From positions 47,315,824 through 47,379,823 of the forward strand of contig JARWKL010000004.1 of the NCBI GenBank assembly GCA_029961685.1: a stretch of DNA of 64,000 nt, written 5' to 3'. The stretch's first letter is position 1; each line of letters begins with the position of its first letter. The stretch is from Aristolochia californica. Its lineage: Eukaryota > Streptophyta > Magnoliopsida > Piperales > Aristolochiaceae. Below are positions 13,501-26,082 of the stretch, piece by piece. Made by a program: the position numbers and the translations under genes. Under the pieces are notes generated by a model. It saw only the letters and a list, made by a program, of their open reading frames with translations. It did not search any database and was not told the DNA's origin.

Positions 13501-16500
13501 AGATACTTGGCCCGTAATGTAATCAGTCAGAATTTTAGTGGGGGAAGATTTGAATTTGAATTTCCACCTATTTCTCTTTCCATAGTCCCCATAGGATATG
13601 TCCAATGCAACACAAGAGAACCATCTTACATACATTGAATTTAGTAATTTTACCTAAACATTTTCTGAAATTGAAGTCATCTACTCCATAAGGAGAGGTT
13701 CTTTTCTTACACTCACATGAGGAAGGATTGGAAAAATGCACAACTACCCCCACCCGTTATTTGGTATTCAAGTAAAATAACCTCTACACCTTTTTTTTTC
13801 ATAAACAGATAGAAAGTAAACAGGTATATCCTTACACCACCAAGAATTTTTGTTCCATATTTCTTTATACATGAACTGGTAAAATGATAGATGGGTAATC
13901 GTGTAAAACTGCCATCCTTAGTGATTCCAAACCTCTCTGCCTACGTTCTGTGATACCAACACCAAGAATTTGTACAAAAATAATAATAATAATAATAGAC
14001 AAAGAAGTAGATAGTGACAAAATCATTTCCAAATGTCAGCATAGATCGAGGAGGTGCAGGGAGATAACTATCACAAAAGAGATAATTGACACACCTTGAG
14101 CTTCTCATCTTCTTTGAACCCAAAATAGTCCCTTGAGATGTCCAAAACTAAAGGATCTAACTCCACAACCTGCAAGGGATGGAATAAAATGTTAATCATT
14201 TCCAACACATAGAATGCTAACCATGTAACCTCTCTATCAAAAGGCACGAAGCAAGGAGAGAAATGTATTACAAGAAGTTTAGGTTCATCTATCTAAGTTT
14301 TCTTCTTAACCAATTCCATATAAAAATTATGGAAAAGGAAGAAATTGATAAAAGAAAACTCACATCAATTTCCAATATTGGCATGCATCTACGCAGGAAC
14401 ATGGGAAGAAGACCAGCTCCAAGACCAACTATAACCATGCTAACCTGAGAGAAAAAGACACAAAAATAACCTCAAACATCATATACAGTCAAAATCAAAA
14501 CTAACAGCAGCCAATCAAAAGAAAGTAGATGTCTGTAATTAAGAGAAGGAAAAAATAAACTGGGCAAAGAAAAGGAAAAGCACAAGCACGTACCAACAAA
14601 CTAAAGTTCAAAGCAGGTTTTGTGAGTTGACTTGGTCAACCCACAGCGATAATGAAATTTTTTCTCTAAACCCTAAACCCAAAGTCTAGGTTCGTAGTTT
14701 TTTTTTTTTCAGTCCCTACACCCGTAGTTTGCTTTGCGTTTTTTACCCATATACTGAGATTTTCATATTACAAATTATATATTGACAGAAAGATATTTGA
14801 GTATACTTTCCAAGGAAAAAGGATTTTTTCCAATCGGAGTTATCTACAACGAGAAATCGATATTTGAACGAGCGTAGATCAGATTGCAAAAGAGGTTCGG
14901 GCAGTAGCAGAAAGCTTCAACTTCCAAGGTATTTGATGCTATAAAAAACGAGACTTTATATGGACAAATATATATCAAAAGAAAATTTTGTAAGTATATT
15001 TTCTTACCTATTCAACCAATTTTCTATCTGAGTTATCTCCAAAGAGAAATCGATATTTGAAGCAGCAGCAGAAGGCCTCAACTTCCGAGGTATTTTATGC
15101 TATTAAGAACGAGACTTTATATGGAGAATTATATATCAAAAGAAAGATATGTAAGTCTATTATCTTATCTATTCAACCAAATCTCGTTCTAAGTTTTTTA
15201 TAAGAAGATATTGATCTTGGAAAAGTCAATGGTCATGCTGAAAAAAAAGGAGAAACAGTGCTTAGTTCGGCCAAATGACAGAGACCGAAATATATCAAAT
15301 TATTTATCTTCTGATAATTATATTTTATGAAGAGAAGTTATATTTGGATGAAAGGTATTTAAGTCTAGTTTCAGAAGGAGAAAATTTCATGTCAATCTGA
15401 TCTATATTTAAAGATATATTCGCATTGGAAGAATCAAAGGTCATGTTGGTATCCTGTTGCATTGAAAAATCCGAATTTAAGCGGCTTGTTTTGCGTCACT
15501 TTTTGAGTTTCTATATCAGGAAAATATATCACTTCTCCATGGTTTGAGGGCTTATTACTACATCTATGTTATTTGGGCTTATTGCTACATCTATGACATT
15601 TAGTTCAAGCTAGTATCACAGCCATTACCTCCCAGCTTGAGGGGGAAAAGTAGAAAAAGTACAAGAAAGAGGTATTTTATTCTATATGTTGTGGATAAGT
15701 TTATGTGATCAAAATATTCAAGAAAGGGGGAGCACAAAAGATGAAGCTTTTGCATCTAAGAAAAAATATTTATATCGGATTATGATTATTTCATGGATCC
15801 TTCTACAAGTTTTATTATTTTGGTTCGTGTTATATGTGTTGGCAGATGGTCGTGTTACATTACAGTTGTTGCTATTCTCTTTGGATAAGACATTATTATT
15901 GAAGAAGAGGTAACCTCAGTACCTTTTCTCATACTTAATTTATTTGACTCTAAAAAATATCACGGTTGGGACACCATGAGAGTCCATGCCCAGATTTGGA
16001 CACCGTGATAAATTTAACTCTAAAAAATATCACAGTTGGGATACCATGAGAGTCGGTGTCCAGATTGGGACACCATTATAAATAAATCCACTACCCCCCT
16101 TGTAATGGCTTTTATTACTCCTACCACTTGAGAGTCGTTGTCCTATGGAGGGACATGGTGGTGGAACACTTCAGAGCAATGCCGATTGACACACTACCTA
16201 CAGAAGACGGAGTGAGCCCTACATCCAGCATTAGGAATGGAGTATGGAGCAATGTCATACAGGCTAGGAGCGATTTTTACTCTCACTTATATTATGCCAG
16301 TAGAGCCTCATGGAAGGACACAACAGTGTAAGGAGGAGTGTTGGAAGATGAAGGCATATTGGAAGATGTGCCATTTTATACAAAAAAAATTATACATCAT
16401 TTGCAACAAGCTGGGAGTTCATGTTGTTCTCTCACCCCCAGCTTGAGGGGGAGTATTAGAAGATAGGCTCAAGCCCACACGACCAAGGAAGACCCACATA

Positions 16501-19500
16501 TCTAAGAGTATTATAAGATGGGTCACATGACCAAGGAAGGCCCACAAGATGGGCCTAAGCACATAAGAAGTAAGACCCACCATGATTACCACAAACTGGC
16601 ATCCCTATCACATAAGTTGGAAAATCAAGGACTCACAAAGGCATCTTTATCATATGGTCACGTCCTAGAAGAGTTCTAGTTTGAGTTATGTTTTTCTTTT
16701 ATCTATATTGAATTATTTAATTATGTTAGGACTTATCTTTAAGTGTTAGAGTTTGGGTGAAATTGGGACAAAGGTAGTTTTATTGTAATTAGACTCTACT
16801 ACCTTCCTCTATTATAAATAGAGGTTCATGTACTCTGATTATAAAAAGTTAAAGTCAATGAAATATTTCTCTTTTCCATAAATTCAACAAGCATCATTAT
16901 AACAGTGAATTGTGTAGCGCCCAGAAAGTCTGATCTTGCTCAAGAAATGTTAAAAGATAAAATCCAATCCCAAAATATGTTCCAAAAATTCAGTCCCTTA
17001 CTCTTTTTCCCAGTGAAGCTGCACTTTCCAGATTGGAAGCTATCAATACAAGTCCAGAAATGATTCCACTATGATAAGAACTAGCCAGGAAGCAGTGATC
17101 CACCTTCAGATGGTTTCTGGGTACTAAAATGACAGATGAGAAAAAAAAAATATTAAGCAATTAAAATAGCAGCATCCATCATTTCAAAAAAAAAAAAAAA
17201 AAGCAGAATCCAATCATAAATAGGTTTCTTATAAACTTTGAACATTATACACCACAACACAAGAAAGAAAATGAATTAACTCACTAAACAGGAAAACGAT
17301 ACCATACACATTAAAGATCTACTCTCTGAATACCAAAAACGTTTTTCCCTGAAGAGAATAAGAACCTACCATCCAGTAGTGATCTGTCTGGATCACTCCT
17401 TTGGCTTCCTTTCCTTCTAGACTTCCTAGATGAGCTCGATCTCTTGTTTGCTGTTTCAAGCCTTTTTTCAGGCAATTCTTCTTCTGTCACCAAAGCTTCC
17501 GATTGAACCAAGTCCAAGCTCCTCTGGAAGGTCAGACGACGAAAGATAACATCTTTCTGGGAAAGGGATCTACGGCCATTATCATCACCATTTTCATAGA
17601 TCACATCCTCCACAGTAACCTGTCCAGTTGTGGGAGACGTAACCTACAATAATATAAATGGAGATGTAACCCAAAATAACATAAAAGGAGGTGTAAACTA
17701 CAATAATAAAAAGTAGACGTAACCTATAATAATAAAAAGAAGATGTAACCTATAATGATAGAAAAGGATATGTAACCTACTATAACATGAAATATAAGAG
17801 AATGACAAATTGTTTAGCTAAACAAGTATGATTTATCAGAGGAAAAAAGATGGAACTCTTAACTTATTAAGGAAAATTATAAGCCTAGGGAAACTAAAGA
17901 AGCATCAATGTCTCCAAGAGACAGGTAACCTAACAAAACCACCAAAATTCCAGACTTAGAATTGGGGTTTCTTTCTTTTTAATGTTTTGAGCACCAACTG
18001 CACACCTAAAGAAGGCATTCATGACTAAATGTTAAAACTAACCAGACCCTCCAACTCATACAGTTCGGGACACAGTTATTTGCTTCAATAAGGAATTATT
18101 GGACTAAAAACATTTGAGTGGTTGGTGACCAACTTGGTTCTCTGTATTACAGATTACAGACATCAAGGGAGAAAAGCAGAATGTTGAATCCCATATGCCT
18201 TGGTGACCCCACACACCTTCAATAATGACACTTTAAAATACTACTGTGATCCCAAACCATGGAACACATCAAATAACAAGAAGAGCACCATGCCATGACA
18301 TGGTTACATAAACTAGAGACATAAACATATTCTCTAGTCATGCAGACACATTATATTATCTAAGTTAAATTGAGGACTAGTAATTCATCAGAGGAAAGAA
18401 AAAAAAACTGGAAGAGCTACTTCAAGCTAGTAGCCCAACCTGTTTAATAATTTTTCGCTGCTGGATTCCATCATTGGCCATCAAGAACCTGCAAAATACA
18501 AGTCGGAATCAGATGTGAAGAATGAGTAATTAAGTAAGAGTCATAAAAACCAACCATATAACATAAGATGTTTGTGACAGAAGTGAAATTTTTAATGACA
18601 CCATGACATTATGTTTCTCAGAGAAATGACACTTCCATCACTAGCTTCTGCAATGTTTCATGTAGTAATAAAACTCTTTCCAATCTAAATAGTTGTGGAA
18701 CATACAAGAAATTGCATCAATACATGATTGAGCCCGACTCATTTGACTGAAGAAGGACAAATTTGATCCCTTAACTAAATGGCAGAACACCTCAGCTGGT
18801 AAGAGTAATTATGCAGCTATTAAGAGATGCAACAAGCAAACATAGGATGAAGATACATTGCAGAAAGAAAATAATCATACGGGATTTGGGCTCCATCAGC
18901 AAGGTTCTTTGGTGCCAACTTTTTAACAAGAGGAGACAGATCCTTCTGGAAGAGAAAATGATATCAAAGTTAAAAGAGTTCTTTGACATAATTACTTGAC
19001 CTAAAGAAAAGCATTCTTACCTGGATCTCATCCATGCTGGCAACAGTATGTCCAGCATCTAAAAGAACCTACATTCATAAAATTGTATTTAGATGGGTCC
19101 TAAATAGAGAATGTAGTTACTATACAAAAACCAATAAAATATTTGCATGTATTTAGTCAGTTCCTAAACAGAGAACGTAGTTACTATACAAAAACCAATA
19201 AAATATTTGCATGTACACATACATAAATAGACAAGTACATGCATTGAGAGGGAGAGACATGTGTATGCATTCATATGTAACCTATACATCAAAATTCATC
19301 CAACCAGAAAGAGAATGCCAAACAAGCCACCCATGAATTACCATGATCAAACGTGCCGCCCGTGAGCTTTCAACTATTAGCCATTGTCCTTCTTCGGAAG
19401 AGAAAAGCCATTCATGAACCCTAGTCTGAAATCTGACAACCAAGTTAGGCAATTCAACTGATACAGGAATAAATTTTAATAAACTTCAAAAAAATAGAAA

Positions 19501-22500
19501 AATTAAATGCTTGACAAGGTAAGACATAACTTTGGTAGTATAAAAGTGCCTACAACATTTCAAAAACGTTCAAGATATTACAAAGTACCGATGGCAGTAA
19601 TGGATTGAACAGGAAAACTGCACTGCCCTGCCCTATTTATAAGTAGATGGTGTCAGGATTTTATAACGCAAAACAGGGACCAAGGTTGGCAAAAAACCCT
19701 GTCAAGGCCCGTGCAGGATGGGTTTCGTCAACTGGCTCCATTCAAGAAAACTAAATATAAAATTAATTTATTTGAATTTTTTAAAACTATTTAACTTTCA
19801 TTCAACTCCTTACTAATACATTTATTTTTGAAACATATGTCAAGAAATGTGTCTTCAAAAGCACTTTTTAAAAGATTCCTGAGCACTCTATTTTTTAATT
19901 GATCAAAAGAACTTACTTCTATAAAATTTTAAATTAAAAAAAAATTAATACATATTCTATTTAGCTGCAGTGTCGTACAAGGCAGGGTTTCATTCTGCAG
20001 ACTGAAGATGGGGTTGGAGAGAAAACCCCATTGCACGTTGGGGCACAGACAGGATTGGAGAAATACCATCACATTTTTATCTGAAAGATACCATAAATTT
20101 CTTAAAAATCCCAAAACCTTCAAAAATGTCAGGCAGACCAAACATTTGATGATTTGCCACCTAAGGATCTGACAGCTCTTGGATATTTTAAAATGTACTT
20201 GAGCATATGTCAAAGATTCTGTGTTAGTTTTCCAATCACTCTTCCCAAGTTCTTAGTTTCTAATGACAAATATGACAAAGACAAATAGATAAGCAATATG
20301 AATCTTCAGAAAAAAGAGCAGACAAAAAACAAAAAAACAACCCCACTAAAATGTTTGGGACTTAAAGCTAACAGTATCAATGTTTTCCGCACACAAGCTG
20401 TGGCATGCAGATTATTCCAATACCCAGATCCACACATGACCACCATTCACATCTAGAATTCATGTTCTAGACTGGAACCACACTCACATTTCCTGCTTAG
20501 GCTTAGTATTAGCTTAGTGGTGCACAAGTATCGGGTGAGGAACCCAACCCAACCTGACCTGATTCAAGCAACAAAGGGGTGATGGGGAAAACCTCGCACA
20601 GGTCAGGAAAGGAACAAGTTTCCCCAATCTAAACCCACAAAGATGGATCAGGAATGCAGGGACTAGGCAAGGACAGGGTTGGGGATATTGAAATTTCAGG
20701 AGGGGAAAATAACTCATTGACTATGTGTAAATTGAGTACATTGAGTCTCTATTTATAATAGAGGAAATACTTAAAATCAGCATATAATTAGACTATTCAT
20801 GTCTCAGTTACACCATGAATAGAACTAAAATTAAAGGAAACAACTATTAAAGAGAACTAAAAAAACTAGAACACCACTTAACTGAAACACTTTTGTGATA
20901 CTTCCTCCCATGAGATTCGGCTAGACTCCATATTTTTTCCCTCTGTGTGACTTCTTTCTATAAGAGTCATGTAAGAATCTTCCGTATTTTTTCTTCAACA
21001 GGGGAGTAAGTGAATAAGGCAGGGATAGGATGGGGGAGTAGAGAAATAGGGTAGGGGGGTTGGATTTCTAGCTCTGACACGATTTTTAGGAGATGAGGTT
21101 CCGAATTCACCACATACCAACTCTACGGTTAGCCTAGTTAACTAACAAGAACAAACCATAATTGAATCTCCAAAGTGTTCTCTACTGGAAAGAACAAGCA
21201 AGCTCTAGATAGACAAGAAAATGTGGAAATCATGTACCAAGAATACCTTGAAGCAGCTAAAATGCAATATTTTCAATGCAACAAGATAATTATCATGTAT
21301 CAGAAATACCTTGAAGCAACTAAAATGTAATTTCTACAATAACGAGATATTATCATATTAAAGAAACAAAAGGATATGTTGAATTGCCTAAAGAGCTAAA
21401 TGTCAAAAAGCCACATGGAAAACGAAAGCAAGTCCAGTCACTGAATAAGAATTTCCTAGAACACCACGAATTAAGGTAATTTTTCTTGGTTAATGGTAAT
21501 AATTTTTCCTATAGGTAATATGGAAAATTCTTCTAATTGGTAAGTACAAAGAACAGTAATAGGAAAATTAGAGAAGAACTATCAATCATCACTTTTTAGA
21601 TAAATACAGTTGACACTGTTAAGGAATAGTCCCACGTGGATTAGTGAGTACAAAGATCTTGAGTTTATTAGTTGGGAAAGAGGCTTCTTAAGTTGGCTAG
21701 TTATTTTGGGATGGGCCTAGGACCCAACTTCACATGGTATCAAAGCGGGTACTCATATGTGGGCCTACACCTAAATCATCCACTTGTAGAGTCACAAAAG
21801 AGGGCCTACACCTAAAATTATCCATTTGTAAAGCCACAAAAGAGGACCTACACCTAAAAAATTATCCACTTGTAGAGCCACAAAAGAGGGCCTACACCTA
21901 AAATTATCCACTTGTACAACCACAAAAGAGGGCCTACACCTAAATTATCAACTTGTAGAACCACAAAGAGGGCCTACACGTGAGGGGGAGTGTTAAGGAA
22001 TAGTCCCACATGGATTAGTGAGTACAAATATCTTGAGTTTATTAATTGGGAAAGAGGCTTCTTAAGTTGGCTAGTCATTTTGGGATGGGCCTTGGACCAA
22101 CTTCACAAACACCAAACACTTTAATATTGTGCTGGCCACCTCTCCTTTTGAAACATGGTAATCAAGGTTAAAGACAAAAACTTAATTTAATTTTTTTAAA
22201 TGAGCAATCATGTAGAAACCAATGAAGCACAATCCACAAACTCACCGCAGGCACAAGAAATACTCCAAACTGATATGTATATGGATCAGACTGTTTTTGA
22301 GAATCCAAAAGTACGGCTTTGTAGCTGTAGCAGGCATCCTGCCCACTGAGTGTCACCTGAGCTCTACGACCAGGCACAAGTTCCTTTAAATCTCCCTTAA
22401 CCCCTAGTTGCAGATCTTCAAATGAGAACACAATATCAGCCCCAAAGGAATAGTCCCTTCGTGTATTATTCTCAGCTTCAAGAGCTTGCAATAAACCACG

Positions 22501-25500
22501 ACCCTTCAAAAACATGAATCTTGTTCAGGTCATCTTATAACTCTTCTCCACATTCAAAATAATTAGAATAGTTCTAGATAGAATGAAAAAGATATCCATA
22601 GTGCAAGGAGAATATTCAGTCACCTGATGTCCATTGCGATCGAGGATAGAAAGATCAAAAGATAACTCAACTGGAGTTGGCAAACTTGAATTCTCTTTAC
22701 CAATGACCACCATAAATGTCTGAAAGCCAGATTTTCTGGTTGATTGCAGGGGTATAGCATGGATATTAGTTTTCCATCCAAACCTGAACTTGGAGAAAAG
22801 TAAACCTAGAGGGAAAAAATCTCATCAGAATGGCCATCATTTAGTATAAAAAGTGCACGATTCATTCACTATAAAATTTAAACATCCAGCAAGGATAACA
22901 CGCTTTATAATTCAAGTTGTAATCCATAGCAGCAGAATATTACCAGCAGAGACTTTAGAGTGTACCTAAAACATGAGATTCTGCTAGGGTTAGACATACA
23001 TATTTTCCCCCAGATTTCAGGATTCTTCTCACCTGGCATAATACAGGTTGGCCATATGAATCAAAATAATGATGCAGACCTGCCCTATTTTTTTAACTAT
23101 TAAGAGCATTCATGACAAATATGTTTTAGATTTCACAACATTCAACATCAGGAAACCTCTGAAAGGTATCGATTTCCCAGATCAGCGCCATGCTCTGGTT
23201 CCATCAAAGCATCCAAACCCCCTTTGTCAAGAACAACATCGAAGGACCCATCTGTAAACTGGTAGAGAAAGCAGGACCAGAAAGAAGATTGATCAAAAAA
23301 GGAACTAGATAAAAAAATAAGAACAAAAAACAGACATAATGCAGAAAACACACCCAGGAAATATGCTATGAAGCTATGTTGCAATGTCATGAAAATAAAA
23401 TGTTGACTGTTCTGGAATAGCATGAAAATACAATACTGAAAGCACCAGTGAGAGAAGCGACTAGATTCCAAAGAAATCTATAAAAATTATGACATTTATC
23501 TGGTAATATTGTTTACACTCAACTCATGTGGTTTCTCATCTATTTGTTGTGGATCCTCAAAATCACAAAGAAGTTGGTAAGAGACTCAGGTAAGATTAAG
23601 AACTACAAGAGGGAGACAGAAAATACAAAAATTTGTAAGAGACTCGAGTAAGCATAGAGTTATCTGCAAAAAGCAATTATAGTCCACACCATCCGAAGCA
23701 CGGGAACTGCCTCCAGTAAGCAGCTTTAAGGGTGTTGGTCCAACAAACTCTTGCTCATTGGGGTAATAGCTGCGACAGGAACGAATAGCTGCCCAAAAGA
23801 CCAACTTTTGACCACTTTCACATCTCCTTAAACTACCAAGGGGTCCTTGAAGGGTTATCGTGAAACATCAGACAGGAAGAAGAGCACTACCGTCCACCTT
23901 GTGGAGTCTACAGAACCAACAGAGACGGCATATGTCCACATATTTCTACCACATGGTTGCTAATGACATTGCAAATAATATATAAAGGACATAAGAAAGA
24001 AAATAGAAATACTACAGGGAAGAATTAGGAGTTCAAACAATGAGAAGTTGTCGCTTCACTCCCTCTTAAGCAAGAGAATCTGCAAGGCAGTTTCTAAATC
24101 GAGGGATGTCATTCCAAGGTATGCAAAGTCCATTTTCCATATCTTTGATTCCCTCGAAGTTGGAGTAGAAGCACCAAAGGGGATATATACAATTGTTACA
24201 TTAGCCAATGACAACCAAAGAACTGCCCTCAACTGCCTAGAATCCTGGGAATAATCTTTTCTAAAAAACCTCACCCCTTAAGATAAACACTTTATTTTCA
24301 CTTTCTCAGAGTCAGAACACCAAACATGCCCCAAATAAGGAAAAATAATGAAGTCCTCATGAGATCTAAAACTCAGCCACCAGCCACCAGCCCATGGTTG
24401 CCTTCAAAGCTCATGTCACGATTTATTTTAGCTACCAACAGATGGAGGAGGATGGTGAGTAAGACTTCCATTTTTAATGAAAGACATGAGAACCGATATA
24501 GAGGATCAAGGACTGCAAAAATTTCTCTAAAAATTTGTAAAAAATAGCCCGAGTGCATCAAAAAACAAATGCACAACATAGTTCTAAATACTATCTGTTT
24601 TAAAATGATCCAAGTGATATCTAAAAAGGCAAATAATCCCCCATAAAAGAATGTTGCTGGGAGACTCCAGCTCTAGCAAATAAATCAGCTAAGCAATTTG
24701 CATCACTCGGTATATGCAACCAAGGATCAGCATCATATGGCTAATATCCTCAATCTCTATGTATTTCAAAAATAACGATGGGGATGGTTTCTTCTTAGCA
24801 TCCAGTAACAACTACTGCAAACCACCCTCAACTTGAAAAAAATCTGCTCCAATGTCAGTGCCAGGGTGTAGAATATACAGGGCCGATGTTCCCTAACTTG
24901 TCCCAATTAACCTCACCTGCACCACCCAAGTTACCTCTCAAGTTATCATCAGAATTGAGTATAAGACAGCCCTGGGTGAGTGGGATGCATTGATGAACAG
25001 TTTCTCATTTGGAATCCATTGAACCATCATGTCCCAAGGTTGAGGAGCACAAAAGCGGAAACAATACCTCCTCATGGCTTTGGATTTTTTAACATTCCAC
25101 TTTTCTTCTCAATTGAGCTAGAAGATGGCAGAACAGATATTCATTAGGCAATGAAAGCTTTGGGCAGTCTAAATAGGATATTAACAAGGTATATGCAAGC
25201 TTATTTCAAATGGGTCTGTCCTAACATACCATGATGCACATCCTTTAGCGCATATGATGAACTCCTGGGCGCAAACCAACCCAGACATATCAACAGAAAC
25301 ATTCAATCAACAGCAGGAGATGGGTAACTGAGCAATGATGCATCCCCATGGGTGGCACTCATATGATGGACTCCTGAGCGCATTTCTTTGTTCTTTTCCA
25401 AATGTTCATTTTCAAGAGAGGGTGTTAACAGGTGTTCACGTATTATCACACTCCCGGACAAAAAACAAAAAAAAAAAGGCGTCTAGCTAAATTTTGCAGC

Positions 25501-25685
25501 TCTTATAGGTGGCCTAGAACTTATGATACTGAGCTCTCCTTCCATTACCTCCATTCTGCCTCGGGGACCCCACGGTTAACTATAAAAGGAAAACGGCATT
25601 TCTTCCAGACCAACCATATAGTATCCTTGTTACTTTATTTTTACACAGCGTCAGAGAATGAAAGAGAGCGAGTGACAATGAATGA

Positions 25686-25718
<33 letters not shown>

Positions 25719-26082
25719 TCCAAGAGACCTGCATATCTGTCATGTCCATGACGCGCCATCGCATCTCCGGACGAGAACGAATGTGTTTCCGCAGCATATC
25801 CGAGACAACGACTTTGGAGAAATCGATATTTGTAATACATTTAAAGCCTATGTCGTACAGGTACTCTGAAATACGAGAGTTTCCACACCCTGGGACGAGG
25901 ATTTGCAAGGAAGTGTCCGGGGAGAGCTCGGAAATTAAAGGCTTTTTGATATTGCTCCACTCAACGTACCATTCGAAGGGCTCATCACTGCCTCTCAGAG
26001 TGAAGAATTTATCCCAGTTCTCTTTGCTCGTGAAGTCGCCAAGCGTTGCAAGAAGCTCAGCATCTCTCAGCTTTTCCGACAT
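7538..26082 (-). CDS. METTL13-like dual SAM-dependent methyltransferase, complete
   Basis: Sixteen exons on the minus strand: 26082-25729, 23258-23157, 23032-22966, 22805-22624, 22503-22246, 19425-19342, 19068-19021, 18945-18881, 18488-18440, 17643-17370, 17123-17002, 14444-14364, 14169-14095, 9353-9145, 9050-8900 and 7735-7538. They join into one 772-aa frame, close to the family's usual size. The N-terminal class I methyltransferase domain shows LVPGCGN (62-68, SAM motif I), an acidic NIDFS (85-89) and DVVLDKGGLDAL (about 125-136). The C-terminal spermidine-synthase-like domain shows VIVGLGAG (539-546), VVELD (563-567) and DILIIDADAADL (645-656). Animal METTL13 methylates the N-terminus and Lys55 of elongation factor eEF1A, probably in the cytosol; the same target in plants is inferred. 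The start is the only ATG in frame upstream; the extension above 26082 has no ATG. The gene is unusually long because of intronic repeats. It is divergent from the BAP31-like gene. Confidence 0.93.
8225..8600. repeat. Tandem duplication of about 185 bp in the last METTL13-like intron
   Basis: Two diverged direct copies, about 8225-8410 and 8411-8600. They share strings such as tgatgagagaataattttnaagtatgagctt and a common region around aatatttgcanactat. They sit in intron 15 of the METTL13-like gene. No coding content is seen. Confidence 0.7.
12985..13420 (-). pseudogene. Decayed LINE RNase H domain in METTL13-like intron 13
   Basis: On the minus strand a broken frame at 13346-13134 reads like the middle of a plant LINE-type RNase H domain, with a G-x-L-GIFDSSTTEL stretch and an IEGNSKVVIN stretch. 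After frameshifts and a stop, the C-terminal signature HIPCSANHLANIQAKAG appears near 13044-12988. This domain normally sits at the C-terminus of plant non-LTR reverse transcriptases. It is a relic with no functional frame. Confidence 0.65.
14838..15180. repeat. Tandem duplication of about 180 bp inside retroelement-like intronic DNA
   Basis: Two direct copies, about 14838-14990 and 15020-15180. Shared strings include gagaaatcgatatttgaa, aacttccnaggtatttnatgctat and aacgagactttatatgg. They lie in METTL13-like intron 11, upstream of the LTR at 16454, and may be internal sequence of the same element. Confidence 0.65.
15948..16080. repeat. Tandem duplication of about 67 bp
   Basis: Two direct copies, about 15948-16013 and 16014-16080. 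Each has ctctaaaaaatatcac-gttggga-accatgagagt, then cagat-tgggacacc. They lie within the retroelement-like part of METTL13-like intron 11. Confidence 0.7.
16454..16889 (+). mobile_element. LTR-retrotransposon 3' LTR (Copia-like), solo or truncated
   Basis: A polypurine tract (gcttgagggggag, 16441-16453) directly precedes an LTR-like stretch starting tattagaaga (probably TGTTAGAAGA originally) and ending attcaaca at 16889. Inside are a TATA-like box (tataaatagagg, near 16810) and an AT-rich 3' part, as in plant Copia LTRs. I found no matching 5' LTR and no intact gag or pol frame in the window, so this is a truncated element or a solo LTR with flanking internal sequence. It lies in METTL13-like intron 11, in sense orientation opposite to the gene. 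Confidence 0.6.
17640..17790. repeat. Minisatellite of about 26-30 bp abutting the exon 10 acceptor of the METTL13-like gene
   Basis: On the minus strand five imperfect units precede exon 10 (which starts at 17643). Each resembles attattgtag-gttacatctcc followed by a T-rich run, i.e. a copy of the exon's own acceptor plus its first bases. Four keep an AG before (g/t)ttac; one has ttttgggttac. The array therefore multiplies a splice acceptor. Confidence 0.75.
19098..19214. repeat. Tandem duplication of about 53 bp (64-bp period)
   Basis: Two nearly identical copies, about 19098-19150 and 19162-19214. Both contain tagttactatacaaaaacc and aataaaatatttgcatgta. The low divergence indicates a recent event. 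They lie in METTL13-like intron 6, close to exon 7. Confidence 0.8.
21612..22112 (+). mobile_element. TRIM-type miniature LTR retrotransposon, nearly complete
   Basis: Two direct LTRs of about 118 bp, 21617-21734 and 21991-22107. Both start TGTTAAGGAATAGTCCCAC and end caacttcaca; they are about 93-95% alike by eye. The 5' LTR is followed at once by tggtatcaaagc, which fits a primer-binding site for initiator tRNA-Met. The 3' LTR is preceded by a polypurine tract (gtgagggggag). Flanking 5-mers are gacac and aacac, a target duplication with one change. The roughly 256-bp interior has no coding frame and consists mostly of about six ~40-bp tandem units with agggcctacacctaaa-atta and ccacttgta-a-ccacaaa. 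Such elements need enzymes from other retrotransposons. It lies in METTL13-like intron 5. Confidence 0.9.
24655..24990 (-). pseudogene. Decayed LINE RNase H domain in METTL13-like intron 1
   Basis: On the minus strand, CLILNSDDNLRGNLGGAGEV (about 24975-24915) resembles the N-terminal part of the plant LINE RNase H domain. After frame breaks, HIPSDANCLADLFARAGVS (about 24712-24655) matches its C-terminal part. A further degenerate open stretch at 24274-24056 on the same strand could belong to the same insertion but is not recognisable. Confidence 0.65.
25692..25718. repeat. (GA)n/(CT)n microsatellite next to METTL13-like exon 1 donor
   Basis: An uninterrupted 27-nt GA tract. On the coding (minus) strand it is a CT tract at intron positions about 11-37, directly after the non-consensus donor GTCTCT at 25728. 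Confidence 0.95.
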
